From Streptomyces typhae (GTDB taxonomy: Bacteria; Actinomycetota; Actinomycetes; Streptomycetales; Streptomycetaceae), in contig NZ_WPNZ01000001.1 of assembly GCF_009755605.1 (NCBI RefSeq), forward strand, positions 372,001 through 436,000: DNA of 64,000 nt, read 5' to 3'. A program made the translations under genes and the position numbers. The notes under the pieces are model-generated. The model saw only the letters and a program-made list of their open reading frames with translations, was not told where the DNA came from and searched no databases. This document shows, one piece after another, positions 56,501 through 64,000 of this stretch. Position 1 is the stretch's first letter. Every line of letters starts with the position of its first letter.

Positions 56501-57271
56501 CCGACTCTCCCCGCTGGAGTCCCACATCACCGGTTGCGGAGCCTCGAAGACCGTGCCTCCGTCCTGCGTGTCCTTCGCCACCAGGCCGCCCCGGGCATCC
56601 TGACCGAGGGTGACGCCCCGCGTCGTGACGGGCAGGTCGACGGCGGCCAGCGCGGGGTTCGCCGCCGCCTTCGCGGACTTGACGACCAGCAGGTGCGCGA
56701 ACCCCTCGGGCTCCGCGCGGACGACCAGGTCGACGTCCGGCAGTACCGCGCGGTACGTGGCCGTTGCGCCCTCGACCTCGGGGGCGGGGAGCCTGCCGGG
56801 CCAGGACAGGGAGAACGTCCTGCCGTCCCGGCCCATCGTGGCGAACGGCCCTTCGCCGCCACCGGAGAACGTCACGGCGGTGGGGGTGGCCTTCGGGGCG
56901 AGGGTGCCGTTCGGCTGCTCGACCAGCGTCGTGTCGATGTCGGCCCAGGCATCACCCTTCCAGGTGCGTACCGGCTGTGCGAACTCCTTGACGGTGAAGG
57001 TGCCGTCGGGGTTCGCGAACGTCTGGGCGCGTTCGCTGCGGCGACCGATGACCTCGACGCGCTTCCCGGACTCGTCGGCTCGGCGGGCGGCCGCGTCGTC
57101 CGTGAGTGCGGTGCGCGGTGCGGCGCCCGCCGCCGCCTTCGCCGACGACCGTTCGACCGGTACTGCGGTAGCGGTGGAGAGCCCACTGACCCCCGCCGCG
57201 AGGACGGATGTCACCGCTGCGACCACGACGGCGGTTCTTCGCGCCCGCCGAACTCCCCTGCTCTTCAGCAT
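53597..57271 (-). CDS. LamG-domain secreted protein of the Rhs locus
   Basis: 1224 aa. Signal peptide TAVVVAAVTSVLAAGVSGLS. The first ~400 residues are the domain common in proteins upstream of Streptomyces Rhs toxins (ADIDTTLVEQPNGTLAPKAT, HTRYPVIIDPVARTKG). A DNRLRE-like carbohydrate-binding segment (~370-490) and two LamG jelly rolls (~785-960, ~1040-1215; FSVAAWVQLPELPK, LALSYNALFEEVRLYVNG) follow. It lies 95 bases before the Rhs gene and 24 after the FG-GAP gene, so the three form one operon. Likely a surface adhesin or delivery partner. Confidence 0.85.
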   Translation of the reverse strand: MLKSRGVRRARRTAVVVAAVTSVLAAGVSGLSTATAVPVERSSAKAAAGAAPRTALTDDAAARRADESGKRVEVIGRRSERAQTFANPDGTFTVKEFAQPVRTWKGDAWADIDTTLVEQPNGTLAPKATPTAVTFSGGGEGPFATMGRDGRTFSLSWPGRLPAPEVEGATATYRAVLPDVDLVVRAEPEGFAHLLVVKSAKAAANPALAAVDLPVTTRGVTLGQDARGGLVAKDTQDGGTVFEAPQPVMWDSSGESRSAARRKPSAAAAQSAPGDGARVADVGLGLRRDVMTLKPDLALLRGEHTRYPVIIDPVARTKGRTAWTWVSSAKPTLEGWKFPNSDDGVESGKGVGRCPANYSVRCTGSDDVQRQYYALPTGSFEGKKILKAEFAITLVHTYNSEARSVQLHRVNSSGGSAINSRTNWSNRPSSKDHITSESPTHPTGSCTATNQNVRFNVQGTVQKAASSGWDTTTFGLQAASEDSYVSWKRFCNNAALEVTYNRPPYQPKMGDLTMDSGGSCAYGEATKHYTKTVPTLSAEIWDADHGDAGGNSEKLRAQFEIFWTDKDGKEKKYAVTTDYKQSRSQRGRDSGVAGFSYKAGEDIPGDGTGKFTLPQNTVIGWWVRGGDDIPGADASWGPWSHEGSGTRCEFILDSTKPAAPDVKSEKYPNDDEWHDGVGDYGTFELHSEGTDVVKYRYQFTGEEERTVTPTSPGRPVTVRWMPRREAPMALFVRAEDRAGNTKDITRSYRFRVAKGRSAKASWGLSDPAGSKEAVGDDNTPAATAGSGVTFGEDGPHGSVRTAATLNGGSGAYLNTGQHVVDTDKTFSVAAWVQLPELPKTSMSVVSQDGSARSGFSLGYDATSKRWSFLAPDSELDSMVSWEVQGPRPVPDEWTHLVGVYDKEEVRSGIRGTMRMYVNGMLVKGDVQQRPTAWNATGSLQIGRALEPAGYTANLKGTVADVQVFDRVLAAVETESLGGIPPRQRAYWDMDESDSGTLPDRSDGKGLTMHGGSSVYQADDTCDILDPNCKSAEEPVWGDGHLSLDGKDGYASRTAGLLKSRASFTITARARLSSPDPKVSQTVFALPGTEGSAASVRFDKDSGRWKLRLTDKDASDAVTHEATAQGFQPSSSGDGDHLALSYNALFEEVRLYVNGQWTEEVVKWPNEWNFATAGFQVGRAGLTSGSQYFSGAIDEVRVFEGAFDEALVATVASLESGVNLDGTVT

Positions 57272-57295
57272 CCCCAGATCCCCCTGATCCCCCTG

Positions 57296-58828
57296 CTACC
57301 GGATGTCCGAACCGAAGGCCTTGCCCTCGTCCGGCACACCGTCCGCGCCCGGCTTCACCGTGCGTACCGTCCCCGTGCCGCTCTCGATCTGGGTCCAGGT
57401 CGCCGCGTACACCAGACCCTTCCGGTCGCCGGACGTCTTGCTGTAGGGCACTCCCACGTACAGAAGCCGATAGTTGGCCCACAGGCCGAGACCCGTGAAG
57501 TCGCGCTCCTCGGCCGCCCCCGGCAGGCCGCGGCCTCGCGTGAGGACCTTGGCTCCGCGCCCAGGCGTGCCCAGGGCGGACAGGATGTGCACGGCGCCGG
57601 CGTTCTCCGCGGCCCCCACTTCCTGATTCGGGACGCTGACGGCCAACTTGATCGACTCGGAGGTTCCGACCGCTCCCGGATCGGTGCTGGCCAGGGCGAC
57701 CCGGTGGCCGAAGTGGTCCGCTGCCGTCGGGCGCTCGTCACCACCCGTCGCCAGACGGTCGATGAAGTTGATCTCAGTGACGGCGCCTGACGGCTTGATC
57801 CGCAGGATGGTGACGGCGCCCGCGTCCGCGACAGAGCCCACGTTTTCGTTGGGGGTGCCGACGGCCAGCAACGCGTCCGTCTCGGAGTCCGCGCCGGAAG
57901 GCCTGTACGGGACCATGGACAGCGCCGTACCGAAGCGGTCGCCCTCGGTGGACGCTCCGGACACCAGAGCCGGGTGATTCTCGTCCACACCGTCCAGGAC
58001 GGTCGGGCGCCCGTCCTCGATGGTGTGGTTGAACAGCGTCACCGAACCGGCGAAGGACTCGTCGCCGATCCCCTCGCCAGGCACTCCTACCGCGATGTAG
58101 CGACTCGTGGCCGTGAGGGACTGGCCGAGGCGGTCGTTGGTCTCGGCGGCTCCGGGCACGTCCGGATCATCCTGATTGACCGTTGTCTTGGTCGTGCCCT
58201 GGACGTAGTGGATGCAGCCCGCATCCGAGATGTCGCCAATGGCTTCGCCCGGTACGCCGATGGCGAGGTAGGGCTTGCCACCCGCCTTCGTTCCGGCTGC
58301 GAGGGCGTAGCCGAAAAGGTCCCCGGCCTCTGTTGAGGTACCACTGTCGAGGCCCGCTTGGGTATAGCTCTTGATGGTGGAGCCCTGCCCGATACCCGCG
58401 GGCCTGCCGTGGATGACATAGACCGCGCCGGCATCCGCCTGCGGGCCTTCGGCGGTGGTGACGTCCTCGTAGGGCGTACCCACCACCAAGTCGTCGCAGC
58501 CATCGCTGTCGGCGTCGTACACGGCGATCGACGCGCCGAACTTGTCGCCCGTCTCGGGGCTGGCCGTCATGCCGCTGAGCTCCTGGGAGATCTCGGTGAC
58601 TCCCTTGTCGCCGCCGAGTACGACGCGGACCAGGCCTGCGTTCGCCTTGCCGTCCACGGTGGCTTCGGGGTCGGCCACAGCCATGTCACGAATGCCGTCA
58701 CCGTTGAAGTCCGACCCCACCCCGGCGGTGCACGCTGCGGCCGCCGCGGGCGGCGCTCCCACCCCAAGCGATGTCGTGGCCGCCGCCACCACGAGGGCCG
58801 CGGCCACACCCCATCTCATCGTCTCCAC
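57296..58828 (-). CDS. FG-GAP repeat secreted protein
   Basis: 510 aa from GTG 58828 (ATG 58819 also possible). Signal peptide AAALVVAAATTSLGVGAPPA. Seven FG-GAP/integrin-alpha-like repeats with the calcium-type DFNGDGIRDMAVADPEA and DADSDGCDDLVVGTPYED motifs, repeated GDKFGASIAVY, GDLFGYALAAG, NDRLGQSLTAT, GDRFGTALSMV and ADHFGHRVALA. Forms a beta-propeller on the outside. First gene of the toxin operon. The long in-frame extension to 59071 covers the promoter and is rejected. Confidence 0.85.
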   Translation of the reverse strand: METMRWGVAAALVVAAATTSLGVGAPPAAAAACTAGVGSDFNGDGIRDMAVADPEATVDGKANAGLVRVVLGGDKGVTEISQELSGMTASPETGDKFGASIAVYDADSDGCDDLVVGTPYEDVTTAEGPQADAGAVYVIHGRPAGIGQGSTIKSYTQAGLDSGTSTEAGDLFGYALAAGTKAGGKPYLAIGVPGEAIGDISDAGCIHYVQGTTKTTVNQDDPDVPGAAETNDRLGQSLTATSRYIAVGVPGEGIGDESFAGSVTLFNHTIEDGRPTVLDGVDENHPALVSGASTEGDRFGTALSMVPYRPSGADSETDALLAVGTPNENVGSVADAGAVTILRIKPSGAVTEINFIDRLATGGDERPTAADHFGHRVALASTDPGAVGTSESIKLAVSVPNQEVGAAENAGAVHILSALGTPGRGAKVLTRGRGLPGAAEERDFTGLGLWANYRLLYVGVPYSKTSGDRKGLVYAATWTQIESGTGTVRTVKPGADGVPDEGKAFGSDIR

Positions 58829-59198
58829 AGTCCCCACCCCAGAGTCACAGAGCACCGTCACAGGATGTTCACGGCGGGGTGAAGCTAATGCTTTGGCCAT
58901 CCGAACCGTCAAGGTGACGCAGGACACACCACATAGCTGTGTGGTGCAGCTTGATGGCTCTCCGTAGTCCCCTCTGGCGACTACCGGCCATGCGGTGTGA
59001 ACGTCGGAGGGGCACGCATGGGAGCGACGGCACGCACATCGTGGTGATCCGGTGCGGCGAGAATCAGCCATGGCGCGTCCGGTGGCGGCTCGGAGGCGTC
59101 ACGGAACGCGCAGGAACTGCTGCGAAGAATTTGCGAATTCACTGGGCGGTATGCCCCTGCGGCGCCGCGTCCGGCGGGTGCGCAGGCAGGGGCGGGTA
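58829..59198. promoter_or_regulatory. Promoter region of the toxin operon
   Basis: On the minus strand TTGACG (58912-58907) and TAGCTT (58887-58882) are spaced by 19 bases, a vegetative-like promoter with a ~50-base leader. Just upstream of the -35 is an inverted repeat CACCACA-TAGCTG-TGTGGTG (58927-58946), a possible operator. The rest of the gap up to 59198 shows nothing more. Confidence 0.45.
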
Positions 59199-60434
59199 CT
59201 ACGCCGGTGCTGTTTGCTGTTCTGCTTCTCTGGCCGCCGGCACCCCTGGTGGGCCTTCGGGCCCGGCAGGTGGTTCCGGTGCCGTCAGCCGCTGCACGTC
59301 CCGCGCCGTCCCCGTCACCCCCGACAGGAACCCCTGCGCCCGCGGCGAGGCGGAGTCCGTCAGCCAGGCCGGGTCGATGTCCATGACGGCGACCCTGACC
59401 TCCGTACCGGCCAGGGCGAGGGGGAGGGTGTGGACGACCGTGGAGGGGAAGCTGAGGATGGTGCTGCCGATGGGGCCGCGGCGGGCGATGAGTTCCAGGG
59501 GGAGGTCGGGGCGTACGACCTGGAGGCCCGTGTCGACGGCCAGGCGGTGCAGCTTCTCGGCGCTCTCGCGGCGGTGGGCGAAGTAGCGGGTCGCGCCGTG
59601 CGCGCGGGCCAGCTTGTCGACCGCTTCGACATAGCGGTCGAGGTCCACCACGCCCGTCTCCACCAGCGAGGTGCCGACCAGGTCGGCGCCCTTGATGATG
59701 CGGGGCGGCCCGAAGCGGGCCCGGGTCCAGGCGAAGGAGTTGACCGTGACGGTCACCCCGTCGGGCGCCGACTCGATCGGCATGGACGAGAAGACCTCGA
59801 CCCGGCGGCGCCCGGTCGGGCTCGGGGTGAGACGGCGGCGCGCCTTCGCCGACACCGGCATGAACACCATGTCCCGGGGGCCGGGTCGGCCACCGCGGCG
59901 GTGCCAGCGCACCAGGCGTTCGCCGCGCGCCAGTTGATTGACGAACTCCATCGTCGCCGTGCCGTCGTCCACGACGACCAGGTCGCGGGCGCGTGTGATG
60001 GTCAGGAGCAGTTGCACGTACCGCGAGAACGGGTCGCCGATCACGATCCGGGCGGCCCTGCGCAGCGGCCCGGTGAGGCCCCCGATGGTGTGGAAGGGCG
60101 CGGACGCCCCGCCGCGCGCCTCCTCCCAGCGCACCTGGAAGCCGTCGCCGCGCGCCAGTTCGGCCATGCGGCGCAGCTGGCCGCGCGTCATGGGGTCGGT
60201 GGGCGAGAGGACGACCAGGGTCAGGTCGCCGTGGGGCACGCCCTCTGACGGTGGCTCGCCCTCCGATCCCGTCGGCCGGCCCGGCTCGCCCTCCGACCCC
60301 GTCGGCCGGCCCGACTCCCCCGCCGCGTACGCCCATTCCAGGACATTGAGCAGCTGCACCGGCGACTCCACGAACGCCAGCGTGCCGCGTCCGGTCGTCG
60401 GGGCGGCGGCGCGCCGTCCGCTTCGTACTGACAT
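59199..60434 (-). CDS. Polysialyltransferase-like glycosyltransferase
   Basis: 411 aa from ATG 60434 with GGGAGGA upstream; extension to 60569 is rejected. The N-terminus LAFVESPVQLLNVLEWAY and the DLVVVDDGTATMEFVN strand are typical of the alpha-2,8-polysialyltransferase/GT52-like fold. Later RYFAHRRESAEKLHRLA and GSTILSFPSTVVHTLPL resemble the CMP-sugar-binding half. Adjacent to NeuB- and NeuA-like genes, it probably polymerises a nonulosonic acid into a wall polymer. A two-copy peptide repeat (GRPTGSEGEP) sits at residues ~40-62. Confidence 0.65.
   Translation of the reverse strand: MSVRSGRRAAAPTTGRGTLAFVESPVQLLNVLEWAYAAGESGRPTGSEGEPGRPTGSEGEPPSEGVPHGDLTLVVLSPTDPMTRGQLRRMAELARGDGFQVRWEEARGGASAPFHTIGGLTGPLRRAARIVIGDPFSRYVQLLLTITRARDLVVVDDGTATMEFVNQLARGERLVRWHRRGGRPGPRDMVFMPVSAKARRRLTPSPTGRRRVEVFSSMPIESAPDGVTVTVNSFAWTRARFGPPRIIKGADLVGTSLVETGVVDLDRYVEAVDKLARAHGATRYFAHRRESAEKLHRLAVDTGLQVVRPDLPLELIARRGPIGSTILSFPSTVVHTLPLALAGTEVRVAVMDIDPAWLTDSASPRAQGFLSGVTGTARDVQRLTAPEPPAGPEGPPGVPAAREAEQQTAPA
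60253..60312. repeat. In-frame tandem 30-bp duplication
   Basis: Two 30-bp units (60253-60282 and 60283-60312) differ at one base. They encode two GRPTGSEGEP copies in the polysialyltransferase-like protein, a probable flexible loop insertion. Confidence 0.8.
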
Positions 60435-60543
60435 GAGTCCTCCCGTGCACAGCGGTGTGGCGGTCCCCCGTGGAGCCGCCGAAGCTCCGGCCACCGGGGC
60501 CGGAGCCGACAAAGCCGCGGTCCCGCTCGGCGGGGCCGCGGAA

Positions 60544-60572
60544 CCGGTGCCCCGGGGTTCCCGGGGCACCGG
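60544..60572 (-). terminator. Terminator between the synthase and transferase genes
   Basis: CCGGTGCCCCGGG (60544-60556) and CCCGGGGCACCGG (60560-60572) form a perfect 13-bp stem with a 3-base loop, 103 bases past the NeuB-like stop. It would end transcription of the nonulosonate operon or reduce it into the transferase gene. Confidence 0.8.
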
Positions 60573-60674
60573 CGGACCAACTGCTGATGCCTGCCGCCCG
60601 GCGGGAGCCGGGCGGGTGCCCGGCCCCGGCTCGGACGGCGTGCCCGGGGCCGGGTCCTTCCGGCCCGGCGGGTG

Positions 60675-61616
60675 TCAGACGCCGACCGGCTCGCGCTCGG
60701 TGGCGCCGGCCTCGGCGACGACGCCCGCGACCCGGCGGAGCTTCTTCATCGGGCCGAGCTCGGACTCGTACACCTTCTTGACGCCGTCACCGAGGGACGC
60801 CTCGATGGTGCGGATGTCGCGGACCAGGCGGGACAGGCCCTGCGGCTCGACGGACGCGGCCTGGTCGGAGCCCCACATGGCGCGGTCGAGGGTGATGTGG
60901 CGCTCCACGAAGGTGGCGCCGAGGGCGACGGCGGCCAGCGTCGTCTGGAGGCCCGTCTCGTGGCCGGAGTAGCCGATCGGGACGTTCGGGTACTCGGCCT
61001 GAAGGGTGTTGATGACGCGCAGGTTGAGCTCCTCGGCCTTCGCCGGGTACGTCGACGTGGCGTGGCAGAGCAGGATGTTGTCGGAGCCGAGGACCTCCAC
61101 GGCGTGCCGGATCTGCTTCGGCGTCGACATGCCGGTGGAGAGGATGACCGTGCGGCCGGTGGCGCGCAGGGCGCGGAGCAGCTCGTCGTCCGTGAGGGAG
61201 GCGGAGGCCACCTTGTGGGCCGGGACGTCGAACTTCTCCAGGAAGGCGACGGCCTCGGTGTCCCACGGGGAGGCGAACCAGTCGATGCCGCGCTTCTTGC
61301 AGTGCTCGCTGATGGCCTGGTACTCGGACTCGCCGAACTCCACGCGGTGGCGGTAGTCGATGTACGTCATCCGGCCCCAGGGGGTGTCGCGCTCGATGTC
61401 CCACTGGTCGCGCGGCGTGCAGATCTCCGGCGTGCGCTTCTGGAACTTCACCGCGTCACAGCCGGCGTCGGCGGCCACGTCGATGAGCGCGAGGGCGTTC
61501 TCCAGGTCGCCGTTGTGGTTGATGCCGATCTCACCCGTGATGTAGACGGGGTGGCCGGGCCCGGCGGTCTTCGAACCGAACGTGCGCAGGCGGGGGTTGG
61601 CAGCCGTGTTGCTCAT
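60675..61616 (-). CDS. NeuB-like nonulosonic acid synthase without SAF domain
   Basis: 313 aa from ATG 61616 (AAGGAC eight bases upstream). TIM-barrel synthase condensing phosphoenolpyruvate with an amino-hexose or hexose: YITGEIGINHNGD, GCDAVKFQKRTPE, RHRVEFGESEYQAI, DWFASPWDTEAVAFL, KVASASLTDDELLRAL and GYSGHETGLQTTLAAV. The C-terminal SAF/antifreeze-like domain of E. coli-type NeuB (~345 aa) is absent: the chain ends just after the barrel. In S. coelicolor the wall polymer teichulosonic acid contains Kdn, so the product may be Kdn (or its 9-phosphate). Confidence 0.88.
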   Translation of the reverse strand: MSNTAANPRLRTFGSKTAGPGHPVYITGEIGINHNGDLENALALIDVAADAGCDAVKFQKRTPEICTPRDQWDIERDTPWGRMTYIDYRHRVEFGESEYQAISEHCKKRGIDWFASPWDTEAVAFLEKFDVPAHKVASASLTDDELLRALRATGRTVILSTGMSTPKQIRHAVEVLGSDNILLCHATSTYPAKAEELNLRVINTLQAEYPNVPIGYSGHETGLQTTLAAVALGATFVERHITLDRAMWGSDQAASVEPQGLSRLVRDIRTIEASLGDGVKKVYESELGPMKKLRRVAGVVAEAGATEREPVGV

Positions 61617-61629
61617 GGGGGAACTGTCC

Positions 61630-62934
61630 TTAACTGTTGAGGGAGGGGCCGAGGATCCAGGCGGCGATCTCTCGGATCGCGCCGTCACCCCCGGGGACGG
61701 AGGTGACCGCGCGTGCGGCGCCGCGTACGACGTCGTGGGCGCTCGCGACCGCCACGGGCCAGCCGACAAGGCCGAAGCACGGGAGGTCGTTGACGTCGTT
61801 GCCGACGTAGAGCACGCGCTCGGGAGCGATGCCCTGCTCCTCGCACCACTGCTTCAGTGCGAGGTCTTTGCGGTCGATGCCGTGCAGGACCGGGATCTTG
61901 AGCTTCCTGGCCCGTGCGGCGACGACCGGGTTCACCTCCGTGGACAGGATCAGCATCGTCAGGCCCGACCTGCGCAGGGCGGCGATGCCGAGCCCGTCAC
62001 CGCGGTGCACGGTGACGAACTCCCGTCCGTCGGAGTCGATCAGCACCCGGTCGTCCGTCTGGGTGCCGTCGAAGTCGAGTACGACCGCGTCGATGTCGGC
62101 GCGGGTGGGGAGCGCGCCGTCGCGGTCCGCGTCGAAGAGCGGCGCGAGGGCGCGGGCGCGGGCGAGATCGTGCGGGTCGTCGATCTCCAGGACGCGCGCC
62201 GGGTCGGTGCGCACGGGCTCGGTGTGCCCGAAGAAGCGGTGCTTGTGCTCGCGGAAGCCGGTCGCGTCCATGCCGTAGACCGCGCCGGTCTCCAGGAGGT
62301 CCTGGGGGCGGTCCTGCCGGCGGGGGCGGAAGGACTTGTCGTGGTTGACGCCGTAGCCGCCGGAGGTGGTGGTGCCGGTGACGACCTTGGTCGTGCCGCC
62401 CCGGGCGGCGGTGTCCGTGCGCTCCTCGATGGCGGGCTCGTCACCGGCGTCGCGCCAGATGAAGCCGTGGAAGGGCGCGACGGTGTGCGCGGTGTCGGCG
62501 CCGCCCGCGGTGATCGCGGCGACGACGCCGTCGACGTCCTCACGGACGATGAAGGGGCTGGTGCACTGCACGAGCAGGACCACGTCCACGCTCACGCCGT
62601 GCCGCTCCTCGTACCCGTCGAGGGCGTGCAGGACCGCGGCCTCGCTGGTCGCGGTGTCCCCGGCGATGGCCGCGGGCCGCAGCACCACTTCGGCGCCCGC
62701 GGCGCGCGCGGTCTCGGCGATCACCGTGTCGTCCGTGGACACCACGACATCGGTGACCAGCGGCGACGCCACGCAGGCCCGGATGGCGCGGGCCACGAGC
62801 GGAACACCGCCGACCGGCGCCAGGTTCTTGGCGGGCACCCCCTTGGAGCCGCCGCGCGCGGGGATGACGGCGAGGACGCGGCGCTCCGGGTCGCCTTCCG
62901 GGTGGGGCGGGCCCGCTGGGTGGGGCTTGGACAT
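61630..62934 (-). CDS. CMP-nonulosonic acid cytidylyltransferase fused to HAD phosphatase
   Basis: 434 aa. Residues ~15-250: NeuA-like cytidylyltransferase (VLAVIPARGGSKGVPAKNL, STDDTVIAETARAAGAE, VVLLVQCTSPFI). Residues ~270-430: C0-type HAD phosphatase of the KdsC/KDO8P type (VVLDFDGTQTDD, LILSTEVNPVVAARA, VLYVGNDVNDLPCFGLVG). A fused phosphatase suggests that a 9-phosphorylated nonulosonate is dephosphorylated and then activated with CMP by one protein. AAGGAG is six bases from the ATG, and the NeuB-like gene begins 13 bases downstream of the stop, giving one operon. Confidence 0.9.
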   Translation of the reverse strand: MSKPHPAGPPHPEGDPERRVLAVIPARGGSKGVPAKNLAPVGGVPLVARAIRACVASPLVTDVVVSTDDTVIAETARAAGAEVVLRPAAIAGDTATSEAAVLHALDGYEERHGVSVDVVLLVQCTSPFIVREDVDGVVAAITAGGADTAHTVAPFHGFIWRDAGDEPAIEERTDTAARGGTTKVVTGTTTSGGYGVNHDKSFRPRRQDRPQDLLETGAVYGMDATGFREHKHRFFGHTEPVRTDPARVLEIDDPHDLARARALAPLFDADRDGALPTRADIDAVVLDFDGTQTDDRVLIDSDGREFVTVHRGDGLGIAALRRSGLTMLILSTEVNPVVAARARKLKIPVLHGIDRKDLALKQWCEEQGIAPERVLYVGNDVNDLPCFGLVGWPVAVASAHDVVRGAARAVTSVPGGDGAIREIAAWILGPSLNS

Positions 62935-63053
62935 GGAGGCTCCTTCAGGGATGCCTGGTAGGGGGCTTTGCGGGGAGGGCAGCCGCGTGTTCCGGCCGGT
63001 GCCCTGGGGCGGGACGACGGGGCCGCGGGGGCCGCGGCCCGCGTCGGGCGCCG

Positions 63054-64000
63054 TCACAGCTCGCCCATCCGGCGGATGACCGGTGCGACCCGCTGCACGC
63101 CGTGGCGGTAGGCGCCGCGCGCGGCGCTGCGGACGGCCTGGCGCACCGGCCCCGGCTCGCGGTCGGCCGCGGGGGCGCCGGGCAGCGGGGCCGCGTCCGG
63201 GCCCAGGTGGTGGCGGGCGAGGATGCCGGGCAGATAGCCGGGGGCGGTGACCTGGGTGTAGTACGGCCGGATCGGCGGCAGGGCGCCGTCGCGGGCGCGC
63301 TCGGTGAGTTCGGCGACGCGCTCGCGGGCCTCGTCGAACGCCGTCTCGTACGCACCGTCGGCGGCGACGCCCTGGCGGGCCACCCACGCGGGGTCGGGCA
63401 CCGGGCTGTGCCCGGCGTCCAGCTGGTCCCAGGAGGCGAGGCAGCCGGAGCCGATGAAGGCGTGGTTGCCGAGCGCCTCGCGCACCCCGAGGTCGGTGAG
63501 GACGGCCGTGGGGATGTTGCGGTGCAGCGCTTCGAGGGCCGCGGTGGAGCTGACGGTGACGAGCAGGTCGGTGCGGTCGAGGACCTCGCCCATGTGCCCG
63601 TAGACGAGACGGAAGTTGGGCGGCACGTCCTCGCCGCGGACCAGCTTCTGGTACGGGAGTTCCTCGATGTGCGTGGTGTGCTCGCCGGGCTTGCTGCGCA
63701 GCTTGAGCAGGACTTCGCGCTCGGGGTGGCGGCGGGCGTGCCGGATCAGGCGGGACAACAGGTGGCTGCGGTCGGCGCGCTTCTCCGGGACGGAGGGCTG
63801 GGCGGCGAAGACCACCGTGTACGGGGTGGAGCGGTCGTCCGGGGCGTAGGGCTCGCCGCCGAGGAAGGGCAGCGCGGCCTCCACGACGCCGGACGCGTCG
63901 GCGCCGACCCCTTCGTAGACGTCGCGGAAGCGCTCGGCGTCCTGACGGGAGTTGGCGAGGACGACGTCCGCGCCGTGCCGCAGGAGAAGACCGTCGGCCA
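63054..64000 (-). CDS. DUF6716-like putative glycosyltransferase, partial
   Basis: The gene runs off the right edge; 315 residues of the C-terminal part are visible (frame open to base 64000). GT-B-like signs: GADVVLANSRQDAERFRDVYEG, TVVFAAQPSVPEKRADR, LLKLRSKPGEHTTH, GEVLDRTDLLVTVSSTAALEAL and LTDLGVREALGNHAFIGSGC. The VSSTAALEAL loop is that of CDP/CMP-sugar-using transferases. First visible gene of the nonulosonic acid operon. Exact acceptor unknown. Confidence 0.7.
   Translation of the reverse strand, partial: ADGLLLRHGADVVLANSRQDAERFRDVYEGVGADASGVVEAALPFLGGEPYAPDDRSTPYTVVFAAQPSVPEKRADRSHLLSRLIRHARRHPEREVLLKLRSKPGEHTTHIEELPYQKLVRGEDVPPNFRLVYGHMGEVLDRTDLLVTVSSTAALEALHRNIPTAVLTDLGVREALGNHAFIGSGCLASWDQLDAGHSPVPDPAWVARQGVAADGAYETAFDEARERVAELTERARDGALPPIRPYYTQVTAPGYLPGILARHHLGPDAAPLPGAPAADREPGPVRQAVRSAARGAYRHGVQRVAPVIRRMGEL

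Overview
The window is chromosomal DNA of a Streptomyces. The evidence is very high GC with strong third-position GC bias, GTG starts, many leaderless promoters, actinobacterial two-component and ECF-sigma genes, a secreted chitinase and an unmistakable sigQ-afsQ1-afsQ2 cluster. From memory (not checked), the gene order resembles S. coelicolor around SCO4880-SCO4920.

Layout. 1-281: end of a TetR-type regulator. 330-602: seven tandem 39-bp repeats. 702-3959: DeoR-type regulator, LpdA-like flavoprotein reductase, gamma-glutamylcyclotransferase. 4309-6901: purine nucleoside phosphorylase and a phosphosugar mutase (probable phosphopentomutase). 7031-11498: membrane mannosyltransferase, PH-domain protein, GH18 chitinase. 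11633-14990: deoC with two aldehyde dehydrogenase genes. 15030-19887: secreted protein, NarL-type two-component pair, secreted alpha/beta hydrolase, uridine kinase-like protein. 20179-25032: sigQ, afsQ1, afsQ2, lipoprotein, VanZ and PspC proteins. 25165-31855: secreted protein, adenosine deaminase, hydrolase, STAS protein, SigJ-like ECF factor, MFS exporter and LysR regulator. 32038-34491: Nudix hydrolase, a broken XRE-TPR regulator, anti-sigma-like ATPase. 34492-35222: repeat-rich non-coding DNA. 35223-43840: thymidine phosphorylase, cytidine deaminase and a BMP-type nucleoside ABC transporter with two binding lipoproteins. 44007-45275: M20 amidohydrolase. 46105-58828: polymorphic-toxin locus (FG-GAP protein, LamG protein, Rhs/HINT toxin, candidate immunity protein). 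59199-64000: nonulosonic acid (sialic acid/Kdn) polymer genes.

The main theme is nucleoside salvage and catabolism. Uptake (BMP transporter), deamination (add, cdd), phosphorolysis (PNP, deoA), sugar-phosphate isomerisation (mutase), aldol cleavage (deoC) and probably acetaldehyde oxidation (paired ALDH genes) lie in several separate transcription units. A 12-bp palindrome, CTACGCGCGTAG or a close variant, lies at six of their promoters, three of which look leaderless. This points to one repressor regulon, whose regulator is not identified.

Other points worth attention are: an ABC ATPase whose only start with good Shine-Dalgarno support is ATC; an ALDH16-like protein split into two overlapping genes; an XRE-TPR regulator broken by a TAG codon and a frameshift; an Rhs toxin with a compositionally foreign tip resembling an ADP-ribosyltransferase; and a NeuB-like synthase without its usual C-terminal domain beside a cytidylyltransferase-HAD fusion.
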